Shown: positions 52,165 through 61,210 of the stretch, piece by piece
How the letters are laid out: each line of letters starts with the position of its first letter
Numbering within the stretch: position 1 is the stretch's first letter
Assembly: GCA_964486935.1 (NCBI GenBank)
Contig: CAZAPG010000009.1
Coordinates: 62,001-126,000, forward strand
Direction of reading: 5' to 3'
Length of the DNA: 64,000 bases
DNA from: CAZAPG01 sp964486935
GTDB taxonomy: Bacteria; Chloroflexota; Anaerolineae; 4572-78; J111
Translations under genes and position numbers: made by a program
The notes under the pieces: generated by a model
What the model was told of the DNA's origin: nothing
The model's input: the letters and a program-made list of their open reading frames with translations, nothing else
Database searches by the model: none

Positions 52165-52786
52165 TATTTTGGGCGTAAACTTTCAAAGCCTCTTGAATTT
52201 GTTGCGACAAATCAATTTTTTGGTTTTGCGTGCCCAGCGATTCCGGCAGCAACACCACCGGGCCGTTATCGGTTTCCAGCGCCAGCCGCAATTGCTTAAC
52301 ATTGCGCGCGCCAATGGGGGGCGCCACTTTAACCCGGCGAATCGCCTCAAATGGTAACGCCTGCCGGCGGGTCGCGCCGGGCGGTTGGTAAATCAATTCT
52401 CCCCGCGCCTGATTCAAACAAATATAAGCCTCCAGCGCCTCGGCCTGGCGTTCTGCGGCCAAATGTCTGGCCGAAGCTCGACTGGCGATAATGGTGGTGA
52501 CGCCCCAGGCCAGGGCCGGCAGCGCCAAAAAAGCGGCCACAAATAAAAATTTGGTTGCGCCGCTCCCCTCGCTAATTTTAAATGAAATGGCCAGCCCCGT
52601 TAGCAGTAAAATAACTGCCAGCGCGCCTACCGGCCCCCAGGTTAGCCAGGCCAACCCCTGCACTACCGGCTCGCCCTTGATAATATAAACCTGCTCGCCA
52701 GGGCCGGCAGACTCCTCATGCACGGTGGTTATCAGGCCGGTTGGCTTATTAACCACCAGCCACCAGGGGCGCCGGTAGTTGCTCAC
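52151..52786 (-). CDS. Membrane protein of unknown function
   Basis: A 211-residue protein with two hydrophobic helices (about 50-69 and 80-100) and a soluble C-terminal domain (105-211) that reads like a small beta domain (LIYQPPGATRRQALPFEAIR). No family is recognised. It starts inside the stop of the DUF3054 gene (ATGA), so the two are coupled. Confidence 0.7.
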   Translation of the reverse strand: MSNYRRPWWLVVNKPTGLITTVHEESAGPGEQVYIIKGEPVVQGLAWLTWGPVGALAVILLLTGLAISFKISEGSGATKFLFVAAFLALPALAWGVTTIIASRASARHLAAERQAEALEAYICLNQARGELIYQPPGATRRQALPFEAIRRVKVAPPIGARNVKQLRLALETDNGPVVLLPESLGTQNQKIDLSQQIQEALKVYAQNKKSP

Positions 52787-53205
52787 AAGTTGGTCCCTTC
52801 TGTGCCCCGGCGGTGATTAACCCACCAGATGTAGCCCAGCCGCCAAATTAAAGCCACTAACCCAATGTAAACCAGCGAGACCACGGCAAATATGGGGATG
52901 ATGCCCCCCATAATGGGCCGGCCTAAAAAGAGCGCCCGCAAAACCAGGGCTGCCGGTCCGGCCACGGCCCAGGCCAGCAGCAAACGGAGCGTCACTCTTT
53001 GCCAACTCTGATAGATGGCAGGGGTGTAAATTCCAAACCAGGGGGTGATTGCAAACCAGCTAATGATAAACGGCACAGCCGTAGACAGGCTGGCAATGAT
53101 ATCGGTAATGGCCATGTTGTGGCTGCTTCGTCCAATCCAAACAAAGCTCAAAATAACCAGCAAATCACCCGCAATGAGCAAGGCTAAAGAATTTCTGTTT
53201 TTCAT
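52783..53205 (-). CDS. DUF3054 family membrane protein
   Basis: The 140-residue protein has four hydrophobic helices and the family phrase AGDLLVILSFVWIGRSSHNM, with the GD and GRSSH residues typical of DUF3054. It is an integral membrane protein of unknown role. It is the first gene of a two-gene unit with 52151-52786. Confidence 0.82.
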   Translation of the reverse strand: MKNRNSLALLIAGDLLVILSFVWIGRSSHNMAITDIIASLSTAVPFIISWFAITPWFGIYTPAIYQSWQRVTLRLLLAWAVAGPAALVLRALFLGRPIMGGIIPIFAVVSLVYIGLVALIWRLGYIWWVNHRRGTEGTNL

Positions 53206-53299
53206 AGGGTAACTCCTTTAAATAATTTTAGTACAGCCAAAGTTAGCGGGCAATAATTGTAGTCAATAATTTCCGGTAACATACCTGGCGCATAAATTC

Positions 53300-53398
53300 G
53301 GGTCTGTCCCAAATTTGGGGAACAGACTGGGGGTGCGGGGGTATCCCCCCGAATCCCCCCTGATTTGCCCCAAATTCCTAAAATTTGGGACGCACCCC
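53300..53398. repeat. Dispersed ~100-bp palindromic repeat, copy 3
   Basis: It starts GGGTCTGTCCCAAATTTGGG and ends AAAATTTGGGACGCACCCC, the same orientation as copy 2. The rest of the gap 53399-53668 has a smaller fold-back (GGCAGGTT with AACCTGC and CCTGCC, about 53470-53510) and no gene. Confidence 0.8.
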
Positions 53399-53668
53399 AT
53401 AAATTCGGCTGATTGTTTGAACAGGCACATCTCAAAAAATGGACGAATGACCAAAAATGAAATCGGGCGGCAGGTTGAATGTCGCGCGTAAAAACCTGCT
53501 ACCTGCCATTTGCAATTTGCGTTGTTGTTCAACTCAACATATCGACAATTTTTGTCAGTGTTGTGGCGCAAGCGATTCAACACCTTCAATATCTAGTAGG
53601 AGTCTATAAATATCCCCCCAGATATGGTATTGGCTCTTGCTACGAGTCTTAGTATTATGACAAGCTAA

Positions 53669-53697
53669 TTGACACGCTATAAAAAGTTATGTAAAAT
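53669..53697 (+). promoter_or_regulatory. Promoter of the surface-protein operon
   Basis: A perfect TTGACA (53669-53674) and TAAAAT (53692-53697) are 17 bp apart. A perfect 12-bp palindrome, AACCGGCCGGTT (53760-53771), lies in the leader just before the ribosome-binding site. Confidence 0.65.
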
Positions 53698-53790
53698 ACA
53701 TATGTAAAGTTGGCGTATTGCCGCCAGTGTCGAGATTGGGTCCAGTTCACCCCAGGCCCAACCGGCCGGTTACTTGAGAGGAGAATTCAA

Positions 53791-54864
53791 ATGAGGGATA
53801 ATGCCATCAACGCCAGGATAATTTTGAGCGTAATTATTATAGTGGGCGTTCTCATTTACGGGCCTGGTCCGGCCTATTCGCAGCAGGGCAATATTCAAAA
53901 CCTGATTGTCAACGGGGGTTTTGAAGGCGGTTTTCAAGAAGAATTTGGCGTAGCCTATGGCTGGGGCGGGTTTAGTAACGGCAATGCGGTGGTTGGCTGG
54001 AATTTTGACGACTGGGAGGCCGTAGTTGTAAACGGCAAATACTCCCAACGCATTGAAATTACAGATGCCCAGGCCTTAAACCGCTACGCCGGAATTTACC
54101 AGATTATTCCGGTTGTGCCCGGCCAGCAGTATAAACTGACCATCAAGGGGCTGATTCGTTCCTCGGAGGGCGATATTGCCCAATCTGATTACGGTTATCG
54201 GCTGCAATATGCCATCGACCAGAAGGGCAGCACCGCCTGGGAACTGGTCAACGAGGCTGCCTGGAATGAACTCCCCTGGGATGAGCAGCCCATGACCGGC
54301 CCGCCCGGCGGCGCATTTAATATTGACACCTATGAAACAACCATTACTGCCCAAAGCGACAAACTGACCCTCTTTATCAGGGGTTGGAAAAAATGGATTA
54401 ACCAGGGCAGCGGCGTGTACAACCTGGATGAAATAAGCTTTGTCGGCCCGGCCCCGGAGGGCTTTCAGGCTCCCGTAGCCGCAGCCGCCTCGCTGGGTCA
54501 GGCCGAAGAGGCGCAGCCCCAGCCGGAAGTTGAGGCCCAAACCCAGGCTTCGGAAGCAGATGTTGAGCCTGTTGTTGAAGAGACGCTTCCCGAAGCCGCG
54601 CCGCAAAGCAACGAGTCTGTTGAAAGCGCCACCTCAGCCGAGGCTCCGGCCAGCAGTAGCTCTGCCCAAAGCCAAATTTCGGTGCAGGCCAATCAGGCTC
54701 CCCAGCAGGGCGTGTCGCCCCAGCCGGAAAGCGCCGAGTTGCCGGTTTCCGGCCAAGGCAGCGTCGATACAAATTATGTGGTTATTTTGGGGGGAAGCCT
54801 GCTGTTGGTTTTGGTGGCGGCGGCTGTTGTGGCAACCGTTCGCTGGCGCAATGCGGCGGAATAA
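53791..54864 (+). CDS. Secreted CBM-like protein with LPVSG-type wall or membrane anchor
   Basis: The ATG at 53791 behind GAGAGGAG gives 357 residues. A signal peptide (1-30, ending PAYSQQ) precedes a jelly-roll domain (about 33-230) opening NLIVNGGFEGGF, as in CBM4/9-type carbohydrate-binding modules. A Glu/Ala/Gln/Ser-rich linker (235-310) follows. The end is LPVSG, then a hydrophobic helix and the basic tail RWRNAAE, the pattern of a sortase substrate. No sortase gene is in the window, so a plain membrane anchor is equally possible. It is cotranscribed with the PA14 protein. Confidence 0.8.
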   Translation: MRDNAINARIILSVIIIVGVLIYGPGPAYSQQGNIQNLIVNGGFEGGFQEEFGVAYGWGGFSNGNAVVGWNFDDWEAVVVNGKYSQRIEITDAQALNRYAGIYQIIPVVPGQQYKLTIKGLIRSSEGDIAQSDYGYRLQYAIDQKGSTAWELVNEAAWNELPWDEQPMTGPPGGAFNIDTYETTITAQSDKLTLFIRGWKKWINQGSGVYNLDEISFVGPAPEGFQAPVAAAASLGQAEEAQPQPEVEAQTQASEADVEPVVEETLPEAAPQSNESVESATSAEAPASSSSAQSQISVQANQAPQQGVSPQPESAELPVSGQGSVDTNYVVILGGSLLLVLVAAAVVATVRWRNAAE

Positions 54865-54911
54865 TCGCCGGCCAATTAATCTGTCTCCCAAGAGATTGCA
54901 AGGAGATTAAT

Positions 54912-56219
54912 ATGAAGAAATCCACCTGGGTTATATTTGCTTTTTTACTGATAGTCCTGGCTATTCCATTGGACTCTCAGGCAGCCACGCTGAGGCAGAA
55001 AACGTCTAACTGGCAGGCGGAATATTATGATAACGCCAGCCTGTCGGGACAACCCAGAATCAGCCGGGTTGATGCCAATATAAACCACAACTGGGGGACC
55101 GGCTCTCCGGCCCTGGAAATTCCCCGCGATAATTTTTCGGCCCGCTGGACGACCAGACGCCATCTGGAAAAAGGTAGTTATCTGTTTATTCTCAACGTTG
55201 ACGATGGCGCCCGGGTGTGGCTAAACGGCAACCTGATTATTGATGCCTGGGATATTGGCCGTAAAGAAAAAATTCAGGCCAAGATACGGATTGACACCAC
55301 CGGCAACCATGAGATTCAGGTAGCCTACTTTGAGAACACCGGCGAAGCCAGCATTAACCTGGAGATATTGCAACTGGGCGGCGAAAAAGATATTGTTGGG
55401 GCCTGGGTAGGTCAATATTACAGCAACAAAGATTTGCAGGGCGAACCGGTGGTCACCCGCCAGGATGGCGGCATCCGTTTTAACTGGGGCTATGAGTCGC
55501 CCCACGCCAAAGTGCCGCGCGATAACTTCTCGGTGCGCTGGACGCGCTCCATTTACCTGAAAGAGGGCAAGTACCTGTTCAGGGTTCAGCACGATGACGG
55601 CATGCGTATTTACGTTGACGGCAAAATTATTTACGACTCCTGGTTTGACCAGGCGGTAACTTACACCACCGCCGTTGTGCCGCTTAAAGAAGGCTTTCGC
55701 ACTTTTGTGGTAGAATTTTACGACCACATCGGCGACGCCGTGGCCCAGGTAATGATTGACGAAGACCCCGGCAATTACCAGGATGACGACCCCACCAGAG
55801 ATGGCGTGGGCATAACGGTTGATAATAACAGCGCCAACTTTAGCTGGAGCGGCTCTAACCGCTTTAGCGGGCGCGGCGGTTATGGCGGCGATTTCTACTG
55901 GACAAACAATAACACCTCCAACACGCTCAATACGGGCCGCTGGAATGCGCCCATTTCAACCCCCGGCAATTACGAGGTGTTTGCCTACATTCCACGCGAC
56001 CACTCAACCAGCACTAACGCTCGCTACCGAATTTACCACTTTGGCCGCTTTGTTGAGCGGCGGCTAAACCAGAGCCAATACAGCAATGAGTTTGTAAGTT
56101 TGGGCATCTACTATTTTGATGCCAAGAGCGAAGAGTTTGTGGTTCTGTTCGACAGCACCGGCGAGGCCGCCGGCAGCACCCAAATTGCCTTTGACGCGAT
56201 GAGGTTTGTAAAACGATAA
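54912..56219 (+). CDS. Secreted protein with two PA14-like domains and a golvesin-type C-terminal domain
   Basis: A 435-residue protein with a signal peptide (1-25, ending SQA-A). Two PA14-like beta domains follow (about 33-155 and 160-275), each with WxAEYY or WVGQYY at the start, a RDNFS(A/V)RWT strand and a DDGxRxxxxG loop that in PA14 domains shapes the ligand face. The last domain (about 295-435), GITVDNNSANFSWSG to TQIAFDAMRFVKR, resembles the golvesin/xanthan-lyase-type carbohydrate-binding fold. It probably binds polysaccharide outside the cell. It lies 47 bp after the CBM-like gene. Confidence 0.85.
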   Translation: MKKSTWVIFAFLLIVLAIPLDSQAATLRQKTSNWQAEYYDNASLSGQPRISRVDANINHNWGTGSPALEIPRDNFSARWTTRRHLEKGSYLFILNVDDGARVWLNGNLIIDAWDIGRKEKIQAKIRIDTTGNHEIQVAYFENTGEASINLEILQLGGEKDIVGAWVGQYYSNKDLQGEPVVTRQDGGIRFNWGYESPHAKVPRDNFSVRWTRSIYLKEGKYLFRVQHDDGMRIYVDGKIIYDSWFDQAVTYTTAVVPLKEGFRTFVVEFYDHIGDAVAQVMIDEDPGNYQDDDPTRDGVGITVDNNSANFSWSGSNRFSGRGGYGGDFYWTNNNTSNTLNTGRWNAPISTPGNYEVFAYIPRDHSTSTNARYRIYHFGRFVERRLNQSQYSNEFVSLGIYYFDAKSEEFVVLFDSTGEAAGSTQIAFDAMRFVKR

Positions 56220-56238
56220 CCCGGTGCCGGTAAAAGCA

Positions 56239-56275
56239 AAAAGCCTCTGCGAAAGTTGTCGCAGAGGCTTTTTTT
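56239..56275 (+). terminator. Terminator of the surface-protein operon
   Basis: AAAAGCCTCTGCGA and TCGCAGAGGCTTTT form a 14-bp stem followed by more T. Confidence 0.9.
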
Positions 56276-56330
56276 GTTAATGTTTGACTACCCTATTGTT
56301 GGCTTCAACCGCGCCGGCAGGCTACCGGGC

Positions 56331-57362
56331 CTATCCGTCGTATCTGGCAATATATTCTTCGGCCTTTTCTACCAGCTCTCGGTTGCCTACATACAGCGGC
56401 GTGCGTTGGTGCAATTCGGTGGGTTGAACCTCTCTAATGGGGCCGCGCCCGGTAGAGGCGTAGCCGCCGGCCTGCTCGATAATAAAACTCATCGGAATGG
56501 CCTCGTACAGCAGCCGCAGTTTGCCGTTGGGCGCTTTGCTATCGGCCGGGTAGTAAAAGACGCCGCCCCCCAATAAATTACGGTGAATATCGGCAATCAT
56601 CGAGCCAATGTAGCGCAGCGACAGGGCGCGGCCATTGTTCTCCTCACCCTGTAGCCAACTGGTGTAATGTTTGACGCCTTCGCTCCAGCGTTTGTGGTAG
56701 CCCTGATTGGCGCTGTAATATTTGGGCGGCTCCGGCAGCCGAATATTTGGGTGCGATAGCAAAAACTCGCCAATGCTGGGGTCAAGCGTAAAACCGTGTA
56801 CGCCATCGCCGGTGCTGTAGACAAACATGGTGCTGGAGCCATACACCAGATAGCCGGCCGCCACAACATCAACCCCTTTTTGCAAACAATCCTCCAGCGT
56901 GCCCGGCCCCGAGGGGGTTTTGCGCCGAAAAATGGCAAAGATGGTGCCAACGCTCACGTTGAAATCAATATTCGATGACCCATCCAGCGGGTCAAACAGC
57001 AGCACGTATTTGCCGGTGGGGTACTTATCGGGGATAGCAATGGGGTCTCGCTCCTCTTCCGACCCCATCACGGCCAACCGGCCGGTGTGGTCGTTAAGCT
57101 GAAAGATGATGCGTTGGGCGTAGACATCTAATTTTTTGACCTCTTCGCCCTGCACGTTTTCCTCGCCGGTGCCGCCCAAAATATTGGCCAAACCGGCCCG
57201 GGTGGTGCGGCTGGCAATCAACTTGCCGGCCAGGGCCATATCATATAGCAGGCTGGTCAGGGTACCGGTGGCATCGGGAAAATCCGCCTGCCTGTCAAGA
57301 ATATGCCGCTCGATTGTGATAATTCTGTTGTGAGGTTTTATGCTGGCAGACGCCATCGTCAT
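56331..57362 (-). CDS. fbp: Fructose-1,6-bisphosphatase class I
   Basis: The 343-residue enzyme of gluconeogenesis removes the C1 phosphate of fructose 1,6-bisphosphate. Metal and substrate motifs are present: GEENVQGEEVKKLDVYAQ, GSEEE, and LFDPLDGSSNID, with RYIGSMIADIHRNLLGGGVF and LYEAIPMSFIIEQAGG later. The length is normal. The first ATG (57362) has GGAG five bases upstream; another ATG lies two codons later. Confidence 0.96.
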   Translation of the reverse strand: MTMASASIKPHNRIITIERHILDRQADFPDATGTLTSLLYDMALAGKLIASRTTRAGLANILGGTGEENVQGEEVKKLDVYAQRIIFQLNDHTGRLAVMGSEEERDPIAIPDKYPTGKYVLLFDPLDGSSNIDFNVSVGTIFAIFRRKTPSGPGTLEDCLQKGVDVVAAGYLVYGSSTMFVYSTGDGVHGFTLDPSIGEFLLSHPNIRLPEPPKYYSANQGYHKRWSEGVKHYTSWLQGEENNGRALSLRYIGSMIADIHRNLLGGGVFYYPADSKAPNGKLRLLYEAIPMSFIIEQAGGYASTGRGPIREVQPTELHQRTPLYVGNRELVEKAEEYIARYDG

Positions 57363-57379
57363 TTATCTCCTGTTTTGTA

Positions 57380-57408
57380 TAATTATTCAGCGTAAGATAG
57401 CGTGTCAA
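57380..57408 (-). promoter_or_regulatory. Promoter of fbp
   Basis: On the minus strand a perfect TTGACA (57408-57403) is 17 bp from TAATTA (57385-57380), giving a leader of only about ten bases. Between this and the HNH promoter (57409-57577) I see nothing else. Confidence 0.5.
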
Positions 57409-57577
57409 TTATAATCAAGCTGCCCATCCTGACAAAATGGCTTAATTCTTTCGGAATTTGGAGCCGGCGCTGCTCATTTAAAAATCAAGCAACCGTCCAG
57501 CACCTCAACATATAGCACCCTATGTTAGTTACACCCCCACATCTTGTGCTCACCTAAAAAATATTGCTCCATTTATT

Positions 57578-57606
57578 TTGACCCGGCAAATTGAGTTTGA
57601 TATAAT
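57578..57606 (+). promoter_or_regulatory. Promoter of the HNH nuclease gene
   Basis: TTGACC (57578-57583) and a perfect TATAAT (57601-57606) are 17 bp apart. Confidence 0.7.
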
Positions 57607-57663
57607 ACCAGCCAAATTTTGCCCTCTCCCTAGCGTTCAACATGGAGGTGGCCTCTGGGACAG

Positions 57664-58158
57664 GTGCTGGTTTTAAACGCCACTTACGAACCGTTAAGTG
57701 TTGTTTCGGTAAAGCGCGCGGTTGTTCTTTTGCTCAAAGAAAAGGCCGAATTAATTGAAGCGGCTCAGGCCAAACTGCGCTCCGAAAACTTTAGTTTGCC
57801 CAGGCCGCTGGTCATCCGCCTGGTTTACTACGTTAAAATTCCTCGCCGAATTTCCCTGCCTGTTACCCGCAAAACCATTCTTGCCAGAGATAATTACACC
57901 TGCCAGTACTGCAACACCCTTCCGCCCAAACAGTTGCTCACGGTTGACCACGTGCTGCCGCGCTCCCGAGGCGGCAAAACTACCTGGGAAAATGTTGTGA
58001 CCGCCTGCCAAACGTGCAATGGCCGCAAGGGCAATCGCACGCCCATCGAGGCCGGCATGAAGCTGATGAGTGAACCCAGGCGGCCCCGCTATATTGCCAT
58101 TGCCGCCCTGGCCAATTTTGAAGCCCGCCAGGCCTGGACAAAATACATGTGGGATTGA
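57664..58158 (+). CDS. HNH endonuclease family protein
   Basis: The start is GTG at 57664, giving 164 residues that open LVLNATYEPLSVVSVKRAVV, the standard N-terminus of a widespread chromosomal HNH family. The nuclease core has CQYCN, VDHVLPRSRGG with the HNH histidine, ENVVTACQTCNGRKG with the second zinc pair. These genes are common housekeeping-like loci of unknown target and are not tied to a mobile element here. The ribosome-binding site is weak. Confidence 0.9.
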   Translation: MLVLNATYEPLSVVSVKRAVVLLLKEKAELIEAAQAKLRSENFSLPRPLVIRLVYYVKIPRRISLPVTRKTILARDNYTCQYCNTLPPKQLLTVDHVLPRSRGGKTTWENVVTACQTCNGRKGNRTPIEAGMKLMSEPRRPRYIAIAALANFEARQAWTKYMWD

Positions 58159-58240
58159 CTCTTACCGGCCAAATAAGTATGCTTGCCTCTGTACCTGCCG
58201 GGCAGAGGCCTTTTTTTGTATCAAAGATGAAGGTCAATAA

Positions 58241-59155
58241 ATGTTCTTGCCACTGGTTTATCACCCAAACTACGTTAGCCCCCTGCCGCCGGAGCATCGC
58301 TTCCCAATGCCCAAGTTTGGCAAAATTTACGAGATTTTGCTGCGCGAAGGTATAGCCACGCCAGAGCAATTTCAGCGCCCGCAAGTAGCCCCGGCCAGTT
58401 GGCTTGAGCTGGCCCACGCGGCCCATTACGTGCTGAATTTTTGCACCGGCAGAATCGATGCCAAAGCCTTGCGCCGTATTGGCCTGCCCTGGAGCGCGGC
58501 GCTGGTCAAACGCAGCCGCGCTGCGGTGGGCGGCACGGTGCTAACCGCCCAACTGGCCCTGCAACACGGGCTGGCCTGCAACACCGCCGGCGGCACCCAT
58601 CACGCCTTTTTTGATTATGGCTCCGGCTTTTGCATTTTTAACGATTTGGCCGTGTCTGCCCGCATGGTGCAGCAAATGGGGCTGGCCCGCAAAATTTTAA
58701 TTGTTGATTTAGACGTGCATCAGGGCGATGGCACCGCGCTGATTTTTCAAAACGACTCGTCGGTTTTTACCTTTTCGGTGCATTGTGAAAAAAACTTTCC
58801 ATTCAGAAAACAGCAAAGCGATTTGGACGTGGCCCTGCCCGAAGGCGTGGAAGATGAGGCTTATCTCAAAATAGTGGCCCAACATCTGCCAGATTTGCTA
58901 ACCGGCTTCAAGCCCGATCTGGTGCTGTATGATGCCGGCGTTGACCCTCACCACGCCGACCGGTTGGGCAAGCTGGCCTTAAGCGACGAGGGGTTGTACC
59001 GGCGCGACAAATTGGTGCTCGAAAGCTGTTTGAGGTATGGTTATCCGGTAGCTACGGTGGTTGGCGGCGGCTACGACAGGGATGTTACCCGGCTGGCCTA
59101 TCGGCATGTTCTGCTTCACCGGGCCGCCACCGAATTGTACCGCCAATATTTGTAA
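58241..59155 (+). CDS. Histone deacetylase/AcuC-like hydrolase
   Basis: The 304-residue zinc hydrolase has the HDAC motifs GGTHHAFFDYGSGFCIFND and VDLDVHQGDGT with zinc ligands, and later YDAGVDPHHADRLG and VVGGGYD. Bacterial members remove acetyl groups from proteins or polyamines or act on small amides; the substrate here is unknown. It lies 82 bp after the HNH gene on the same strand. Confidence 0.92.
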   Translation: MFLPLVYHPNYVSPLPPEHRFPMPKFGKIYEILLREGIATPEQFQRPQVAPASWLELAHAAHYVLNFCTGRIDAKALRRIGLPWSAALVKRSRAAVGGTVLTAQLALQHGLACNTAGGTHHAFFDYGSGFCIFNDLAVSARMVQQMGLARKILIVDLDVHQGDGTALIFQNDSSVFTFSVHCEKNFPFRKQQSDLDVALPEGVEDEAYLKIVAQHLPDLLTGFKPDLVLYDAGVDPHHADRLGKLALSDEGLYRRDKLVLESCLRYGYPVATVVGGGYDRDVTRLAYRHVLLHRAATELYRQYL

Positions 59156-59158
59156 AAT

Positions 59159-59228
59159 AGGTTTCAGGTTCAAAGCTTCAAGTTTGGCTTCTAAACCCGA
59201 AACCTGAAACCCGAAACTTGAAACTTGT
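59159..59228. repeat. GAAACC/GGTTTC short-word repeat
   Basis: The stretch is built of words such as GGTTTCAGGTT, AAACCCGAAACCTGAAACC and CGAAACTTGAAAC that can fold back on each other. Similar stretches are common between genes in this type of genome, from general knowledge. Confidence 0.5.
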
Positions 59229-59247
59229 TGAAAGGAGGCAACAGCCC

Positions 59248-60177
59248 ATGGCCGAACGCAGAGACAGCATTCGGGTGCATATTGCCGGCAGAGAATATTT
59301 TGTGGTGGGTGGAGAATTTCAGGACATGCTGGCCGCCATCAAACAAATCAACGGGCGGCGCTTTGTTAGCGAGCTAAAAGCCTGGCAATTGCCGGGGGCG
59401 CTGGAGCAGATTCAGAATCAGCTTGATATTAGCGGCTATCAACTGGAAGGGGGCAAACCCCTGGATGAGCCGGCGCAAACAGCACAACCGGCTCAAGCCA
59501 GCTTCGGCAGCGACCGCATTCGCGTGACCCTTCAGGGGCATGAACTGGCCGTGACTGGCGGGTCATTTAAGGACATGCTGGAAGCGGTCAAAGCTATTCC
59601 GGGCCGCCGTTACGATGGCGAGCGTAAAATTTGGGAACTGCCCGGCGAGGCGGGTATTATTCAGGGGTTGATTCAAGCCGCCGGTTTTGAGCTTGAAGGG
59701 GCAGATAAAATTTCTCCCGGCTCGGTTCCGCCCTCCGAACCTCTCCGCATGTCCTCCGGCAGCGAACCGCCGCCCTACGAGCCGCCCGATTTTTTTGATG
59801 ATGACGACATCCCCCCCTACGAGCCGCCCGACTGGTGGGATGATGATAATCTGCCGCCGCCAATGGAACCCTCCACCTGGGAAGCGGACGAATGGACGGC
59901 TGCGCCCTCGCCGGAGCCGGACCTGTTTGAGCCTGCTCCCGCTTCCGCGGCCGGTGGCTCTGCCCCGCGCAGCGGCGACCAGATTCGGATTCGGGTGGGC
60001 GGGATTCCGCTGATGGTCACCGGCGGCGAATTCAAGGCGATGCTGGAAGTTATCAAAAAAATTCCTGGCCGCCGGTTTGACAGCCAGGATAAAACCTGGG
60101 ACATTCCCGAAGATATCAGCATCGACTCGGTGCAGCAGGCGGTCAATGCCGCCGGCTTTGTGCTAAAACGGGGCTAA
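59248..60177 (+). CDS. Protein with three HARP-like repeats
   Basis: The ATG at 59248 behind AAAGGAGG gives 309 residues. Three repeats of about 65 residues lie at roughly 8-70, 88-150 and 240-309. Each reads IRV...G....VTGG.FK.MLE.IK.IPGRR(F/Y)D...K.W.(I/L)P and ends in a helix with AGF.L. The pattern of F..I..IPGR.Y....K.W resembles the HARP module of SMARCAL1-type annealing helicases, which binds forked DNA. No helicase domain is attached. Repeats 2 and 3 are joined by an acidic proline-rich linker with two YEPPD units. Function is unknown; DNA binding is a guess. Confidence 0.75.
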   Translation: MAERRDSIRVHIAGREYFVVGGEFQDMLAAIKQINGRRFVSELKAWQLPGALEQIQNQLDISGYQLEGGKPLDEPAQTAQPAQASFGSDRIRVTLQGHELAVTGGSFKDMLEAVKAIPGRRYDGERKIWELPGEAGIIQGLIQAAGFELEGADKISPGSVPPSEPLRMSSGSEPPPYEPPDFFDDDDIPPYEPPDWWDDDNLPPPMEPSTWEADEWTAAPSPEPDLFEPAPASAAGGSAPRSGDQIRIRVGGIPLMVTGGEFKAMLEVIKKIPGRRFDSQDKTWDIPEDISIDSVQQAVNAAGFVLKRG

Positions 60178-60195
60178 AAAGAGGTGGTTGTAAAA

Positions 60196-61116
60196 TCAAA
60201 CCGCCCGGCGGGCCGAGATAGCCAGCGCCTGAGCCTGCGCTTCGGCGTGGTAGCTGCTGCGAACCAGGGGCGCGCTTTCTACCCATTTAAAGCCGATGCT
60301 TAACGCCATCTGTTTATATTCCTTAAATTCATCCGGGTGAACGTAGCGATACACCGGCAGGTGCAGCGGCGTGGGGCGCAAATACTGGCCGATGGTCAAA
60401 ATGTCAACGTTGTGCTCCCGCAGGTCGCGCATCACCTGGATGACTTCCTCTTTGGTTTCGCCCAACCCCACCATAATGCCGGTTTTGGTCACGGCGTTGG
60501 GGTCCAACTCTTTGGCGCCCAAAAGCACTCGCAGGGTTTGCCGGTAATTGGCCTGGGGGCGAACCGTGCGGTAGAGGCGGGGCACGGTTTCGGTGTTGTG
60601 GTTGAGAATTTCGGGGCGGGCATCCATAACTTCTTTGAGCGCGGCGCGGTCGCCCTTAAAGTCGGGAATCAGCACCTCGATGGTGCAGGTGGGCAACCGT
60701 TTGCGAATTTCGCGGATGGTGTTGGCAAAAATGTGCGCCCCGCCGTTGCGTAACTCATCCCGGTTCACCGAGGTCAGCACGCAGTGGCTCAAGCCCAAAA
60801 TGGCTACGCTTTCGGCCACGCGGCGCGGCTCGTCCTCGTCCAGGGCGGCGGGGCGCCCGGTTTTAATGTGGCAAAAACCGCAGGAGCGGGTGCAGGTGTC
60901 GCCCATTAATAAAAAGGTGGCCGACCCCCGCCCCCAACATTCGCCGATGTTGGGGCACATGGCCTCTTCGCAAACGGTGTGCAGCCCGTGGGCGCGCATC
61001 AGTTTTTTTACGTGGGTGTAATTTTCGCCGGAGGGGAGCCGAACTTTTAGCCAATCGGGTTTTCGTTTGGGCAGTTCATTTTCCACGGCAATACTATCGG
61101 GGTGAATCAGGTTCAT
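60196..61116 (-). CDS. lipA: Lipoyl synthase
   Basis: The 306-residue radical SAM enzyme inserts two sulfurs into octanoyl groups on lipoate-dependent enzymes. The auxiliary cluster motif is CEEAMCPNIGECW and the radical SAM cluster is CTRSCGFC; the C-terminal RSSYHAE supplies the serine ligand. Length and order are normal. No lipB or lipoate-dependent dehydrogenase is adjacent. Confidence 0.96.
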   Translation of the reverse strand: MNLIHPDSIAVENELPKRKPDWLKVRLPSGENYTHVKKLMRAHGLHTVCEEAMCPNIGECWGRGSATFLLMGDTCTRSCGFCHIKTGRPAALDEDEPRRVAESVAILGLSHCVLTSVNRDELRNGGAHIFANTIREIRKRLPTCTIEVLIPDFKGDRAALKEVMDARPEILNHNTETVPRLYRTVRPQANYRQTLRVLLGAKELDPNAVTKTGIMVGLGETKEEVIQVMRDLREHNVDILTIGQYLRPTPLHLPVYRYVHPDEFKEYKQMALSIGFKWVESAPLVRSSYHAEAQAQALAISARRAV

Positions 61117-61137
61117 TGAAATCTGTATCCTTATTTT

Positions 61138-61210
61138 TTGTAATTGGTAATTTGTAAATGGTAATTGGGCATTATATTCAACTTAATATTTACCAATTAC
61201 TAATTACCAA
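61138..61210. repeat. AT-rich GGTAATTTGTAAATGG-type repeat, copy 2
   Basis: TAATTGGTAATTTGTAAATG and ATATTTACCAATTACTAATT fold back on each other. It lies between lipA and the next minus-strand gene, overlapping that gene's last codons, and shares words with 32535-32606. Confidence 0.6.

Noticed and set aside
53710..53790. Longer N-terminus for the CBM-like surface protein with a CxxC motif
   Set aside because: It would place 27 residues before a clear signal peptide; the ATG at 53791 follows GAGAGGAG at the right distance.
53700..53790. Leader of the surface operon as a c-di-GMP riboswitch
   Set aside because: I could not place the conserved GEMM core; only a short palindrome is evident.
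57409..57577. Possible tRNA or small RNA in the fbp/HNH gap
   Set aside because: No cloverleaf, T-arm motif or terminator hairpin could be found.
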